DNA of 33,601 nt from Candidatus Saccharimonadota bacterium (GCA_017431945.1 JAFRJZ010000024.1:1-33601); one strand, 5' to 3'; shown: positions 6,377 through 15,002, numbered from the stretch's first letter. The notes: generated by a model from the letters alone, not told the origin. A program made the numbers and translations.

Positions 6377-8290
6377 GTGCCATCTGCTACCAAAAATCCA
6401 AAATCCAATCAATCTTCTTCCGTTAATAATACATCCCGCACCATAATCTTCACTTTTTTGCTAATTCTTTGCGGTATGGCGGTTTTTGCTCTACTTAATC
6501 AGTCTGCGCCCGCCGAAGAAGTTGCCTTGTCTGATGTCATTGCGCGTGCCAACACCGAAAATAGCGATATTTCTAAGATTACTGTCAAAGGTACCGAACT
6601 TGACATCACTCTAAAAGACCAAGACAAGCCCACTCAAATTTCCCGCAAAGATCCTTCTGGTACTCTCTATGAACAAGGCCTCGTAGACCACTGCGCCGAT
6701 CTCAGTGGCGACGAACTCGCCGATTGTAATTCCAAATACCCCACTATTGAATACGTTGATGCAGTTGATGTCTGGGGCATTGTCCTAGAAATCGCTGTAA
6801 TTTTTCTACCAATTATTGTTATTATTATTTTCTTCCGCTATATGATGGGTCAAGCCCAATCTATGAACAATCAAAACATCGGTTTTGGCAAATCCAAGGC
6901 TCGCCTCTACGGCCCCGACAAGAAAAAGGTCACTTTCAAAGATGTCGCTGGCAACGAATCTGCCAAACAAGACCTCACCGAAATCGTCGATTTTCTCAAA
7001 AATCCTAAGAAATACGAAAAACTCGGTGCCAAGATTCCGCGCGGTGTCCTGCTCGCTGGTGATCCCGGTACTGGTAAAACTTTGATGGCGCGCGCTGTTG
7101 CTGGTGAAGCCAATGTACCATTTTTCAGTATTTCTGGTTCTGAGTTTGCTGAAATGTTTGTCGGCGTTGGCGCTTCGCGCGTCCGCGACCTATTTAGCAA
7201 GGCCAAGAAAAACGCCCCTAGCATTATCTTTATCGACGAAATTGATGCCGTTGCTCACAAGCGTGACGCTCGTGGCGGCGCCGGCAGAGAAGATGAACAG
7301 ACCCTAAATCAAATCCTCGTCGAGATGGACGGTTTTGACAATGATTCTGGCGTCATCGTCATGGCCGCCACCAACCGCGTTGACATGCTTGACAAGGCTT
7401 TGCTTCGCCCCGGCCGTTTTGATCGCCATGTCAATGTTACTTTACCTGAGCGCAAAGACCGCCTCGCCATCCTCAAAGTACACTTTAAAAATAAGCCCAT
7501 CACCGACGATGTTAATCTTGACACTCTCGCCGCCAAGACTGCTGGTTCCTCGGGTGCCGACCTCGCTAATATTGCCAATGAGGCTGCTATCACCGCTGCT
7601 CGTGAAAACCACGACAAAATTACCGCTGGCGATATCACCGAAGCTTTTGAGCGTGTTGCTATCGGCCCCGAACGCAAATCCAAGGCCATGAACGAACAAG
7701 AGCGCAAACTTACCGCTTATCACGAAGCTGGCCACGCCATCGTCGGGCATGTTTTGCCAGATAGCGACCCAGTCCACAAAGTCACCATTATTCCGCGTGG
7801 TCGCACTGGTGGCGTCACTTGGTTCTTGCCACCTGAAGACCGCAATTACAAGAATATTTATGAGCTCAAAGATGTCCTCGCTCGCGCCATGGGCGGTCGT
7901 GTTGCCGAAAAAATCATTTTTGGCAAAGATGCCGTTACTACTGGCGCTGGCTCCGACCTCAAAAATGTCGCCGAACTCGCCAAGGGCATGATTGTTGAAG
8001 AAGGCATGGGCGACAAAACTCGCAACCGCGTCTTCCTCGACCCCGATACTGGCTACTATACCATCACTACCGGTAAGCCCTATTCCGAAAAAACCGCCGA
8101 ACTCATCGACGCCGAAATCAAATCTCTCACCGATGAAGCTGCTACTCGCGCCGAAGCTGTGTTAAAGGCCAACACTGATGTCCTCGATAAACTCGCCACT
8201 GCCCTCCTAGAACACGAAACACTCGAAGAAGCCGAACTCGCTCCGATTCTCAAAGGCGCCACTCTACCTACAGCAGCTAAATTGCATTAA
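6377..8290 (+). CDS. ftsH: ATP-dependent zinc metalloprotease FtsH
   Basis: Membrane-anchored AAA+ protease for quality control of membrane and regulatory proteins. In 637 residues: transmembrane helix 1 at about 22-42, an external segment of about 95 residues, transmembrane helix 2 at about 134-154 ([15 protein letters not shown]), Walker A GDPGTGKT (228-235), Walker [10 protein letters not shown], the AAA second region of homology ([19 protein letters not shown]), and the zinc site HEAGH (449-453). The length is normal. The start is GTG, chosen because AAGGAG sits 8 nt upstream and no in-frame ATG precedes the first helix. Single gene behind its own promoter, followed by a large palindrome. 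Confidence 0.98.
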   Translation: MPSATKNPKSNQSSSVNNTSRTIIFTFLLILCGMAVFALLNQSAPAEEVALSDVIARANTENSDISKITVKGTELDITLKDQDKPTQISRKDPSGTLYEQGLVDHCADLSGDELADCNSKYPTIEYVDAVDVWGIVLEIAVIFLPIIVIIIFFRYMMGQAQSMNNQNIGFGKSKARLYGPDKKKVTFKDVAGNESAKQDLTEIVDFLKNPKKYEKLGAKIPRGVLLAGDPGTGKTLMARAVAGEANVPFFSISGSEFAEMFVGVGASRVRDLFSKAKKNAPSIIFIDEIDAVAHKRDARGGAGREDEQTLNQILVEMDGFDNDSGVIVMAATNRVDMLDKALLRPGRFDRHVNVTLPERKDRLAILKVHFKNKPITDDVNLDTLAAKTAGSSGADLANIANEAAITAARENHDKITAGDITEAFERVAIGPERKSKAMNEQERKLTAYHEAGHAIVGHVLPDSDPVHKVTIIPRGRTGGVTWFLPPEDRNYKNIYELKDVLARAMGGRVAEKIIFGKDAVTTGAGSDLKNVAELAKGMIVEEGMGDKTRNRVFLDPDTGYYTITTGKPYSEKTAELIDAEIKSLTDEAATRAEAVLKANTDVLDKLATALLEHETLEEAELAPILKGATLPTAAKLH

Positions 8291-8291
8291 T

Positions 8292-8413
8292 AGGGAAGCA
8301 AATAATAGGTTTTGTGAGCATTTGTTAAGTCAGATTTGAATCAGAAAAATGCCACCCGTAAGGGAGCATTTTTCTGATTCAAGTCGCGAACAAAACCTAT
8401 TATTTGCTTCCCT
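8292..8413. repeat. 122-bp nested palindrome between ftsH and murJ
   Basis: The outer arms are perfect 24-nt inverted repeats (8292-8315 and 8390-8413). The inner arms are perfect 17-nt inverted repeats (8336-8352 and 8366-8382), extendable by three further pairs. The tip reads CCC-GTAA-GGG, a GNRA-type tetraloop if transcribed. There is no terminal T-run, so a simple terminator is unlikely although the hairpin would be very stable. It may be a MITE-like element or a repeated structured RNA. Confidence 0.9.
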
Positions 8414-8418
8414 TACTA

Positions 8419-8427
8419 TGATATAAT
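8419..8427 (+). promoter_or_regulatory. Extended -10 promoter of murJ (TGATATAAT), leaderless
   Basis: TG-A-TATAAT ends 7 nt before the murJ ATG (8435), so the predicted transcript begins at or next to the start codon. No Shine-Dalgarno is visible. Confidence 0.65.
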
Positions 8428-8434
8428 TAAGAAG

Positions 8435-10063
8435 ATGAAAAAGTTCAAATTTAAATCGGTTGTGGCGCTGGCAAATTCCAAGCTTTCCATCAAATCCGCC
8501 GCCGTCATCCTCGCTTGCTCCACTCTCGTCTCCGCTCTTCTCGGCCTGTTTCGCGACCGCCTTTTGAACTCTTACTATCTTGATACTTATCCTACCGGCA
8601 TTGATGCATACACCGCCGCTTTCACTGTGCCCGATTTCATGTTTTTTATTCTTACTTCTGGCGCTTTATCGGTTTCCTTTATTCCCGTTTTTAACCAGCG
8701 CCTTGTCGCCGGCAACAAGAAATCCGCCTGGGAGCTTTCGGCCAGCGTCATTAATTTAATGGCCATACTCACTCTAATCGCTAGTGTCCTTATCATGATT
8801 TTTGCCGATCCGCTCGTTCGTTATGTTATCGGCCCTGGCCTTGATGAATCCGGCACCATTCTTGCTATCAATATGATGCGCGTGATTGCTATCAACCCCT
8901 TCCTCTTTGCTATTGCTACCGTCATTACCTCCATCCAGCAAGCCGTTGGGCGTTTCGTATTTTACGCCCTCGCCCCCGCCCTTTACAATATCGGTATTTT
9001 AATTGGTATCACTTGGTTTACCGACGGCATCAATCTTTTCGGCGTTCAACTTTTCGATGGTGGTATCATGGGCGTCGCGCTTGGCGTTATCCTCGGTGCA
9101 ATTTTACAACTTATCGCTGCCCTCATCGGTCTCTTTGGTCTCAACTTTGATTACGATTTCAAAATTTATTGGAAAAATCGTGGCTTCCGTGATGTTCTCA
9201 AGCTACTGCCTGCGCGCTCGCTTGACCAGGGAATTGATTATATTAATACTATCGTCAATACTAACCTCTCCTCGCGTATGGGTGCAGGAGCTCTGCGCTC
9301 GTTCCAGCAAGCCACCGCACTCCACCAGATGCCAGTCAATCTCGTTGGCACTGCCATCTCTACCGCCTTCTTTCCCAAACTCACCGAAGAGCTTGGCGAA
9401 GGCAAAGAAGATGCTTACAATCGCACTTTTCGCACCGCTCTACGCACCATCATTTGGATTTCACTCCCCATCGCCGTCATCGCCTTCTTTACTCGTGGTT
9501 ATGTAGTCAACTTTATCAAAAACGGTGGCGACCCCCTTATCGCCTCTATTCTCGCTACGCTAGTCTTAGCAATTTTTGCTCGCTCAGTTTTTCAAATTGC
9601 CTCGCGCGGTTTTTATGCTCATCAAGATACCAAGACTCCATTTATCATCAGTATCGTCGCCATCGGTTTTTCAATTTTGCTCGCCGTCGCTTTTACCATT
9701 TTTGGTCTTGGTCCCGAAGGTCTCGGCTGGGCTCAATCCATCGGTGCCATCCTTGAAGTCATTATTCTTATTTTCCTTCTTCAAGTCCGCTCACATGGCA
9801 AACTCTTAAATGCTAGTTTTTGGAGCGCCTTTTTCCGTATGCTATTTGCCAGCGCCATCGCTGGCTGCGTCGCCTATTCAATGACCAAATTTTTCCCGCT
9901 CCTCTCTACCGACGACTCTTTCTTTTCCACCTTCCCTAAGTTCTTCTTTATTGCCATTGTTAGCTGCATTGCCTATTGTATTGCCAGCTATTTTCTCAAT
10001 CTCAAAGAAGTCGCTCCCCTTACCAAGAAACTCAAGAAAATCGTTTTTCGTAACCTCAAATAA
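8435..10063 (+). CDS. murJ: Lipid II flippase MurJ
   Basis: Flips the peptidoglycan precursor lipid II across the cytoplasmic membrane. The 542-residue product is polytopic, with about 14 hydrophobic segments, and has family landmarks: an N-terminal SALLGLFRDRLL segment, DAYTAAFTVPDFMFFILTSG (about 55-74), SVSFIPVFNQR, and QMPVNLVGTAISTAFFPKLTE in the seventh-eighth helix region. Length fits MurJ/MviN (about 510-550). The ATG follows the -10 box by 7 nt with no clear ribosome binding site, suggesting leaderless translation. The next gene, uppP, is also in the lipid-carrier cycle for cell wall synthesis, so the two form a functional pair although uppP has its own promoter. Confidence 0.95.
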   Translation: MKKFKFKSVVALANSKLSIKSAAVILACSTLVSALLGLFRDRLLNSYYLDTYPTGIDAYTAAFTVPDFMFFILTSGALSVSFIPVFNQRLVAGNKKSAWELSASVINLMAILTLIASVLIMIFADPLVRYVIGPGLDESGTILAINMMRVIAINPFLFAIATVITSIQQAVGRFVFYALAPALYNIGILIGITWFTDGINLFGVQLFDGGIMGVALGVILGAILQLIAALIGLFGLNFDYDFKIYWKNRGFRDVLKLLPARSLDQGIDYINTIVNTNLSSRMGAGALRSFQQATALHQMPVNLVGTAISTAFFPKLTEELGEGKEDAYNRTFRTALRTIIWISLPIAVIAFFTRGYVVNFIKNGGDPLIASILATLVLAIFARSVFQIASRGFYAHQDTKTPFIISIVAIGFSILLAVAFTIFGLGPEGLGWAQSIGAILEVIILIFLLQVRSHGKLLNASFWSAFFRMLFASAIAGCVAYSMTKFFPLLSTDDSFFSTFPKFFFIAIVSCIAYCIASYFLNLKEVAPLTKKLKKIVFRNLK

Positions 10064-10065
10064 AA

Positions 10066-10074
10066 TGGTATAAT
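10066..10074 (+). promoter_or_regulatory. Extended -10 promoter of uppP (TGGTATAAT), leaderless
   Basis: TG-G-TATAAT starts just after the murJ stop codon and ends 6 nt before the uppP ATG at 10081. No Shine-Dalgarno between them. Confidence 0.65.
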
Positions 10075-10080
10075 TAGCTT

Positions 10081-10884
10081 ATGGAAATTTGGCAAGCACT
10101 CATCTTAGGCCTCACGCAGGGAATCACCGAATTTTTACCCGTCTCATCCTCTGGCCATCTTGAAGTTTTGCGCGTTATTATGGGGCTTGATGGCGCTAAT
10201 TTTCACTATTTTCTTGAATTTATTAATCTCGGTACCCTGCTCGCTCTCTTAGTCTATTTTAGTAAATACATTATCAAGATTTTCAAAGACATCTTTATTA
10301 AGCACCATTTCAATCTCGCACTCAACATTATTATCACCTGTATCCCGGCCGGCCTAGCTGGGCTCTTGCTCGCTGATTTTATTGAAAATAATGATTTCTT
10401 TGGCAACATCATTACACTCGCTATCGCTCTTGGCGTTGTCGGTATCATCATGGTTTGGATTGACAAGTTACCCCACGCTTCCAAGCTCACTAGCGAAGCT
10501 CACCTCACCAAGCCTCGCGCTCTCATCATTGGCCTCGCTCAAGTTTTCGCTCTCATCCCCGGCGTTTCGCGTCTCGGCTCCACTATTCTCGCTGGGCGTT
10601 TCATGGGTATGGATAACAAGTCCTCTGCCACCTATTCTTTCCTTGTCGCCATCCCTCTGATGTGCGGTGTCTGCCTCAAAATGTTCCTTTCCTCCGACAA
10701 TCGCGCCTATCTTTTTGAAAACCTAGATATCTTACTACTTTCCAATCTTGTCGCCTTCGCCGTTGGTATGCTCGCGATTTTCGGCGCACTTAAATTCTTA
10801 AAACGCGACGGCTCACTCCAAGCCTTTGGCTGGTACCGCATCATCTTTGCGCTCTGTATTTTAATCGTCGTCCTAATTATCTAA
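10081..10884 (+). CDS. uppP: Undecaprenyl-diphosphatase (UppP/BacA)
   Basis: Integral membrane phosphatase that recycles undecaprenyl diphosphate to the monophosphate carrier for peptidoglycan synthesis. It also confers bacitracin tolerance in other bacteria. Both catalytic motifs are present: QGITEFLPVSSSGHLEV (13-29, with Glu17 and His26) and PGVSRLGST (160-168, with Arg164). The rest is hydrophobic with about seven or eight membrane segments. 267 residues is the normal length. It follows murJ by 17 nt, with a -10 box in that gap, so it may be both read through from murJ and made as a leaderless mRNA. Confidence 0.97.
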   Translation: MEIWQALILGLTQGITEFLPVSSSGHLEVLRVIMGLDGANFHYFLEFINLGTLLALLVYFSKYIIKIFKDIFIKHHFNLALNIIITCIPAGLAGLLLADFIENNDFFGNIITLAIALGVVGIIMVWIDKLPHASKLTSEAHLTKPRALIIGLAQVFALIPGVSRLGSTILAGRFMGMDNKSSATYSFLVAIPLMCGVCLKMFLSSDNRAYLFENLDILLLSNLVAFAVGMLAIFGALKFLKRDGSLQAFGWYRIIFALCILIVVLII

Positions 10885-10887
10885 CTC

Positions 10888-10912
10888 CGCCTCTGTCCTA
10901 AGGGCGATTTTT
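10888..10912 (+). terminator. Weak terminator-like hairpin after uppP
   Basis: 4-bp stem CGCC 10888-10891 with GGCG 10903-10906, then a T-run at 10908-10912. Short stem, so only tentative. Confidence 0.35.
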
Positions 10913-10913
10913 G

Positions 10914-10922
10914 TGTTATAAT
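10914..10922 (+). promoter_or_regulatory. Extended -10 promoter of tRNA-Pro (TGTTATAAT)
   Basis: TG-T-TATAAT ending 10 nt before the mature tRNA 5' end at 10933. Confidence 0.7.
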
Positions 10923-10932
10923 ATACAGGTAC

Positions 10933-11008
10933 CTGGGTGTGGCGCAGTTGGTAGCGCGCAGCGTTCGGGACGCTGAGGTCGTCGGTTCAAGTCCGATCAC
11001 CCAGACCA
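10933..11008 (+). tRNA. tRNA-Pro (anticodon CGG)
   Basis: 76 nt with encoded CCA. Acceptor CTGGGTG/CACCCAG with C1-G72. Anticodon stem CAGCG/CGCTG with loop TTCGGGA (CGG). T arm GTCGG-TTCAAGT-CCGAT. Its 3' part is duplicated 75 nt downstream. Confidence 0.95.
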
Positions 11009-11083
11009 AAAAATCGTCGGGAAACCCGACTTGAACCGATACGTCCCAAGGGGTAAACGGTTCAAGTCCGATCACCCAGACCA
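11009..11083 (+). repeat. Partial duplication of the tRNA-Pro(CGG) 3' end
   Basis: 11058-11083 is an identical 26-nt copy of 10983-11008 (T arm, acceptor strand and CCA). Between the tRNA and the copy, 11028-11039 matches the same T arm in reverse orientation, and GTCGGG 11016-11021 pairs with CCCGAC 11025-11030. The inverted and direct T-arm copies can also pair with each other (11030-11038 with 11058-11066). There is no 5' half, so no second functional tRNA. It may be a recombination scar or attachment-site remnant. Confidence 0.8.
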
Positions 11084-11097
11084 TCTAATTAACAATT

Positions 11098-11172
11098 CGG
11101 GGGTTGGCGCAGTGGTAGCGCGCACGTCTGGGGGACGTGAGGTCGCCAGTTCGATCCTGGTACCCCCGACCA
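11098..11172 (+). tRNA. tRNA-Pro (anticodon GGG)
   Basis: 75 nt with encoded CCA. Acceptor CGGGGGT/ACCCCCG with C1-G72. Anticodon stem CACGT/ACGTG with loop CTGGGGG (GGG). T arm GCCAG-TTCGATC-CTGGT. It is probably cotranscribed with the upstream tRNA-Pro, since I see no separate -10 box in the short gap. Confidence 0.95.
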
Positions 11173-11177
11173 GATGA

Positions 11178-11224
11178 GTTTTCGAGTGAAAAAATAAATC
11201 TCATTTATTTTTTTCCGAGAAAAC
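11178..11224 (+). terminator. AT-rich hairpin after tRNA-Pro(GGG)
   Basis: Perfect 11-bp A/T stem (11189-11199 with 11203-11213, 3-nt loop), followed by T residues, and enclosed by a 6-bp outer pairing (11178-11183 with 11219-11224). It probably ends the tRNA transcript. Confidence 0.55.
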
Positions 11225-11235
11225 GAAGATGGAAG

Positions 11236-11350
11236 GATTTTTACGAATGCAATGAGTAAAAATCCTACCATACATTTCTTACGAATGTAATGAGTAAGAA
11301 AATTTACCAGACAGAGTTTTTACGAACGAAGTGAGTAAAAAATCTACCAG
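11236..11350 (+). repeat. Three tandem hairpins with a conserved loop and compensatory stem changes
   Basis: Stems are at 11236-11244/11256-11264 (9 bp), 11275-11282/11294-11301 (8 bp) and 11317-11323/11335-11341 (7 bp). All have an 11-nt loop of the form GAAYGNARTGA, and each is followed by a C/TTACCA(G)-type tail. Stem two changes a T and its partner A to C and G, keeping the pairing. Units are 38-41 nt apart. They precede the ABC exporter operon and may be structured leader RNA or a short palindromic repeat family. The GTG at 11331 lies in the third loop, which argues against using it as the start codon. Confidence 0.75.
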
Positions 11351-11360
11351 TAAGGAATCC

Positions 11361-13112
11361 ATGCTTCATTTATTAAAATATCTAACACCAAAAGACCGTT
11401 TCTTCACCCTCCTCTGCATCGCTCTCGTCGCGGTACAGGTTTTTTTCGATTTACAACTACCCAGCTACACTCAAGAAATCACCGTTTTAGTTAGCAGTGA
11501 GAATAATGATGTCAACCAATATCTTATTGCCGGCGGTAAAATGCTCGGCTGTACTTTGGGCAGCATCACTGCTTCTATCATTGTTGGTTATTTCGCCGCC
11601 AAAGTTGCCGCCAATCTTAGTTTTGGTATTCGCGATCGCGTTTTCAAAAAAATCACCAAGTTCGGACAACGCGAAATTAATAAATTCAGCACCGCCAGCC
11701 TTATTACTAGGACCACCAACGACATCACTCAGGTGCAAATGTTTGTTGCTTCAGCTCTCCAAGTTTTTGTCCGCGCCCCCATTATGGCTGTTTGGGCCAT
11801 TCAAAAAATTCTCGCCAGTAGCCTAACTTTATCTATGTTAGTAGCAGCGGCGGTCATAATTTTACTCACCGTAATTATCATTTTGATGTTGATCATGATA
11901 CCAAAATTCAAAAAAATCCAGCGCCAAATCGACGACGTCAATCGCATTGCTCGCGAGAATCTTACTGGTCTCAAAGTCGTCCGCGCCTTTAATGCCGAAG
12001 CTTACGAAGAAAGAAAGTTTTCCAGAAAGAACACTGCTTTGATGCGTACACAATTATTTACCATGCGTGGTTTGGCCATTCTTTTCCCAGTCATGATTCT
12101 CGTTGAAAGCACTTTGTCACTCATGATTTATTGGGTCGGCGCTAAAGTAGTCAACGATTTACCAATTAGCGAACGCGCCGAATTCTTTGGCGATGTCGTC
12201 GCTTTCAATTCGTATGCTATTTATGTCGTAATGTCATTTATTATGATGATGGTCATCTTAATCATTTTTCCACGCGCTCAAGTTTCCGCCAAACGCATTC
12301 GCGAAGTCTTGGATGAAGATATTGCTCTCAAAGAGGGAAATGACATCAGCGCAGAACCAGCGACTAAGGGCGAACTCGAATTTAGGAATGTCTCCTTCAA
12401 ATACAATGACGATGAAGCTTATTGCATCAAAGATGTTTCTTTCAAAGTTAAACAGGGTCAGACTCTGGCTTTTGTCGGTGCCACTGGCGCTGGTAAATCC
12501 ACTATAGCAAATTTAATCACTCGTCTCAGCGACCCAGATTCTGGCGAAATCCTCCTAGATGGCGTTCCTCTCAAAGATTATAAATTCAAAGAACTCTATC
12601 AAAAAATCACTGCTGTACCACAAAAGTCTACTCTATTTGCCGGCACCGTTCGTAGCAACATTGCTTTTGGCAAGGCCAAAGTCACTTTTTCTGATGACGA
12701 TATCAATAAAGCACTCAAAATTGCTGAGGCTAAATCCTTCGTCGACAAATTAGGCGGCCTCGGTGCCAAAATTACTCAGTCTGGTGCCAATCTTTCTGGC
12801 GGCCAAAAACAGCGCCTCCAAATTGCCCGTGCCGTTATCAGAAAGCCCGAAATTTTGGTTTTTGATGATTCATTTTCGGCACTTGATTATAAAACTGACC
12901 GTAAATTACGCGACAATCTTTCTCGTGAGCTCAAAGACACCACTTGTATAATTGTCGCACAGCGCATAGGTACCATCAAAAACGCCGACCAAATCATCGT
13001 CTTAGATCATGGTCGAGTCGCCGGTGTTGGCACTCACGCTGAACTCATGGAAAAATCCAATCTCTATCACGAAATTGTCCTTACGCAATTAAGTCAAGCG
13101 GAGCTAGACTGA
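11361..13112 (+). CDS. ABC exporter half-transporter, subunit with degenerate ATP site
   Basis: Type IV (multidrug/lipid-type) ABC exporter: a six-helix transmembrane domain (about 1-310) followed by a nucleotide-binding domain with Walker A GATGAGKST, signature LSGGQKQR and Walker B LVFDDS. The residue after the Walker B Asp-Asp is Ser instead of catalytic Glu, and the switch His is Gln (VAQRIGTI). This subunit therefore contributes a degenerate site, as in heterodimeric exporters such as TM287/288 or BmrCD. The ATG at 11361 is preferred over the in-frame GTG at 11331: AAGGA lies just upstream of it and the GTG is inside a repeated hairpin loop. Length 583. Its stop overlaps the partner's start (ATGA). 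Substrate unknown. Confidence 0.93.
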   Translation: MLHLLKYLTPKDRFFTLLCIALVAVQVFFDLQLPSYTQEITVLVSSENNDVNQYLIAGGKMLGCTLGSITASIIVGYFAAKVAANLSFGIRDRVFKKITKFGQREINKFSTASLITRTTNDITQVQMFVASALQVFVRAPIMAVWAIQKILASSLTLSMLVAAAVIILLTVIIILMLIMIPKFKKIQRQIDDVNRIARENLTGLKVVRAFNAEAYEERKFSRKNTALMRTQLFTMRGLAILFPVMILVESTLSLMIYWVGAKVVNDLPISERAEFFGDVVAFNSYAIYVVMSFIMMMVILIIFPRAQVSAKRIREVLDEDIALKEGNDISAEPATKGELEFRNVSFKYNDDEAYCIKDVSFKVKQGQTLAFVGATGAGKSTIANLITRLSDPDSGEILLDGVPLKDYKFKELYQKITAVPQKSTLFAGTVRSNIAFGKAKVTFSDDDINKALKIAEAKSFVDKLGGLGAKITQSGANLSGGQKQRLQIARAVIRKPEILVFDDSFSALDYKTDRKLRDNLSRELKDTTCIIVAQRIGTIKNADQIIVLDHGRVAGVGTHAELMEKSNLYHEIVLTQLSQAELD

Positions 13113-14866
13113 TGGAAACTAAGCCTAAAAATCTCAAAAAAGTCATCACCACTCTGCTTGGTTATTGTCGCAAAGAAAGGTGGTCTTTAGCAGCCGCAAT
13201 CCTTTTAGCTATCGCTAGCGCAATTTTGTTAATCATTGGTCCTAGCAAAATTCAGGAAATTACCGACTATATTTTCGCGGGGCTTTCTAGTAGTATTGAT
13301 CTTGCCGCCATTACTCAAGTCGGCGTCATACTTTTGATAATTTTTCTCATTAGTGCAATCTGTGATTTTATTCAACATTATATGATGGCGACTATCGCCC
13401 AAAAAATTTCTTGGCGCATGCGTCGCGACATCGATCAAAAGATTAACCGCCTGCCACTCAAATATTTCAGCAAGAATTCTTATGGCGATGTGATGTCGCG
13501 CATTACCAATGACGTTGATAGTGTCGGGCAAGGCTTATCGGATAATGTTGCCGAAACCGTTGCCGCAGCCACGCAAGTACTCGGATGCTTAGTGATGATG
13601 ATTATTACTGATTTGCCTCTCGCAAGCGTCACCATTGTCACTACAGTTTTTGGACTATTTATTATGCTCAAAATTCTCAAGCGCTCGCAAAAATATTTCG
13701 CCGCCAGACAAAAAAGCTTAGGCGCGCTCAATGGCTATATTGAAGAAACTTACAGCGGCCATGGCGTAATTCGTGTCTTGCATGCCGAGGAGACTTCGCA
13801 TACCAAGTTTGTCAAATTCAACCAAGCTGTTCGCACTGCCGATTTCAAATCACAATTTCTTTCTGGACTGATGCATCCTGTAATGCATTTTACTGGCAAT
13901 CTTGGTTATGTCGCAGTTTGCGTAGTTGGTGCTATCTTGGTCATCAACGGCCACATTACATTTGGTGTCGTCACAGCCTTTTTGATTTACGTTCGCCTCT
14001 TTTCTCAACCTTTATCGCAGATTGCTCAGGCCATAGCCGTTTTACAATCAGTTGCTGCTGCCACCGAACGGGTTTTTGAATTTCTTGGCGAAGAAGAATT
14101 ATCAAACGACAGTGACAAACTCGCTTCGCTCGATAAAGTGTCTGGTCAAGTAGAATTTAAAAATATTGAATTTGCTTATCCTGATAATCCCAAAGCCGAA
14201 GTTATTCATAATTTTTCCGCCATAGTCAAGCCGGGTCAAAAAGTTGCTATTGTTGGTCCCACTGGCGCCGGCAAGACCACACTAGTCAATTTGCTGATGC
14301 GTTTCTTTGAAGCTTCTGGTGGTGAGATTTTTATTGATGACATTAAAATCACCGACCTTAAACGCTCTGCTGTACATAGTTTATTTGGTATGGTTCTCCA
14401 AGACACTTGGCTCTTTGAAGGTACCGTCCGCGAAAATCTTAAATTCAATTCGCCAGATATCAGCGATGAAAAAATGGTTAAGGTCTGCAAAGCTTGTGGT
14501 ATCGATGATTTTATTCGCAACTTACCCAAAGGCTACGATACCGTTCTTAGCGACCGCACTACATTGAGTGCTGGCGAGAAACAACTTTTCACCATCGCGC
14601 GTGTGATGATTCAAAATCATCCTATGATTATCCTCGACGAAGCCACTTCTAATGTTGATACGCGCACTGAGCTCAAAATCAATAAAGCCATGGACGAATT
14701 AATGGCCAATCGCACTAGCTTTGTAATTGCCCATCGTCTCTCGACCATCAAAAACGCCGATCTCATCTTAGTCTTAAAAGATGGTGACATCATCGAGCAG
14801 GGAACACATGCCCAACTTCTCAAAAAAGGTGGTTTTTACGCCGATATTTATCAAAGTCAGTTTTAG
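13112..14866 (+). CDS. ABC exporter half-transporter, canonical catalytic subunit
   Basis: 584-residue partner of the upstream subunit, with a 1-nt overlap (translational coupling). Six membrane segments span about 20-310. The nucleotide-binding domain has Walker A GPTGAGKTT, a Q-loop VLQDTWLF, a variant signature LSAGEKQL, Walker B MIILDEATSNVD with catalytic Glu, and switch His in VIAHRLSTI. Together the pair supplies one complete and one degenerate ATP site: the degenerate Walker B of the first subunit would face this subunit's non-consensus signature, which is the usual arrangement in asymmetric exporters. The likely role is export of lipid, peptide or drug. The sequence does not say which. 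Confidence 0.94.
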   Translation: METKPKNLKKVITTLLGYCRKERWSLAAAILLAIASAILLIIGPSKIQEITDYIFAGLSSSIDLAAITQVGVILLIIFLISAICDFIQHYMMATIAQKISWRMRRDIDQKINRLPLKYFSKNSYGDVMSRITNDVDSVGQGLSDNVAETVAAATQVLGCLVMMIITDLPLASVTIVTTVFGLFIMLKILKRSQKYFAARQKSLGALNGYIEETYSGHGVIRVLHAEETSHTKFVKFNQAVRTADFKSQFLSGLMHPVMHFTGNLGYVAVCVVGAILVINGHITFGVVTAFLIYVRLFSQPLSQIAQAIAVLQSVAAATERVFEFLGEEELSNDSDKLASLDKVSGQVEFKNIEFAYPDNPKAEVIHNFSAIVKPGQKVAIVGPTGAGKTTLVNLLMRFFEASGGEIFIDDIKITDLKRSAVHSLFGMVLQDTWLFEGTVRENLKFNSPDISDEKMVKVCKACGIDDFIRNLPKGYDTVLSDRTTLSAGEKQLFTIARVMIQNHPMIILDEATSNVDTRTELKINKAMDELMANRTSFVIAHRLSTIKNADLILVLKDGDIIEQGTHAQLLKKGGFYADIYQSQF

Positions 14867-14873
14867 CCCAGTA

Positions 14874-14882
14874 TGTTATAAT
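14874..14882 (+). promoter_or_regulatory. Extended -10 promoter of tRNA-Ile2 (TGTTATAAT)
   Basis: TG-T-TATAAT ending 8 nt before the tRNA 5' end at 14891. Confidence 0.7.
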
Positions 14883-14890
14883 AGAGTAAC

Positions 14891-14966
14891 GGGGGCGTAG
14901 CTCAGTGGTTAGAGCAGTCGGCTCATAACCGATTGGTCGCTGGTTCAAGTCCAGCCGCCCCCACCA
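14891..14966 (+). tRNA. tRNA with anticodon CAT, probably tRNA-Ile2 (lysidine type)
   Basis: 76 nt with encoded CCA. Acceptor GGGGGCG/CGCCCCC, anticodon loop CTCATAA, T arm GCTGG-TTCAAGT-CCAGC. D arm, variable loop and T arm are nearly the same as E. coli tRNA-Ile2 as I remember it, and clearly less like elongator tRNA-Met. The likely identity is therefore Ile, reading AUA after TilS adds lysidine to C34. An elongator Met tRNA remains possible. Confidence 0.85.
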
Positions 14967-14979
14967 AACTTTAAATAAC

Positions 14980-15002
14980 TCGGCATTTTCGCCGATTTTT
15001 TA
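14980..15002 (+). terminator. Rho-independent terminator after tRNA-Ile2
   Basis: TCGGC 14980-14984 pairs with GCCGA 14991-14995, followed by seven T at 14996-15002. The 167 nt from here to the next gene hold nothing I recognise. Confidence 0.8.

Noticed and set aside
11236-11350. Three repeats at 38-41 nt spacing as a CRISPR array
   Set aside because: The repeats vary in the stem, there are no real spacers, and no cas genes are present. They are better described as covarying hairpins.
11331-11360. GTG start at 11331 for the first ABC exporter gene
   Set aside because: The GTG lies in the loop of a repeated hairpin, while the ATG at 11361 has AAGGA just upstream.
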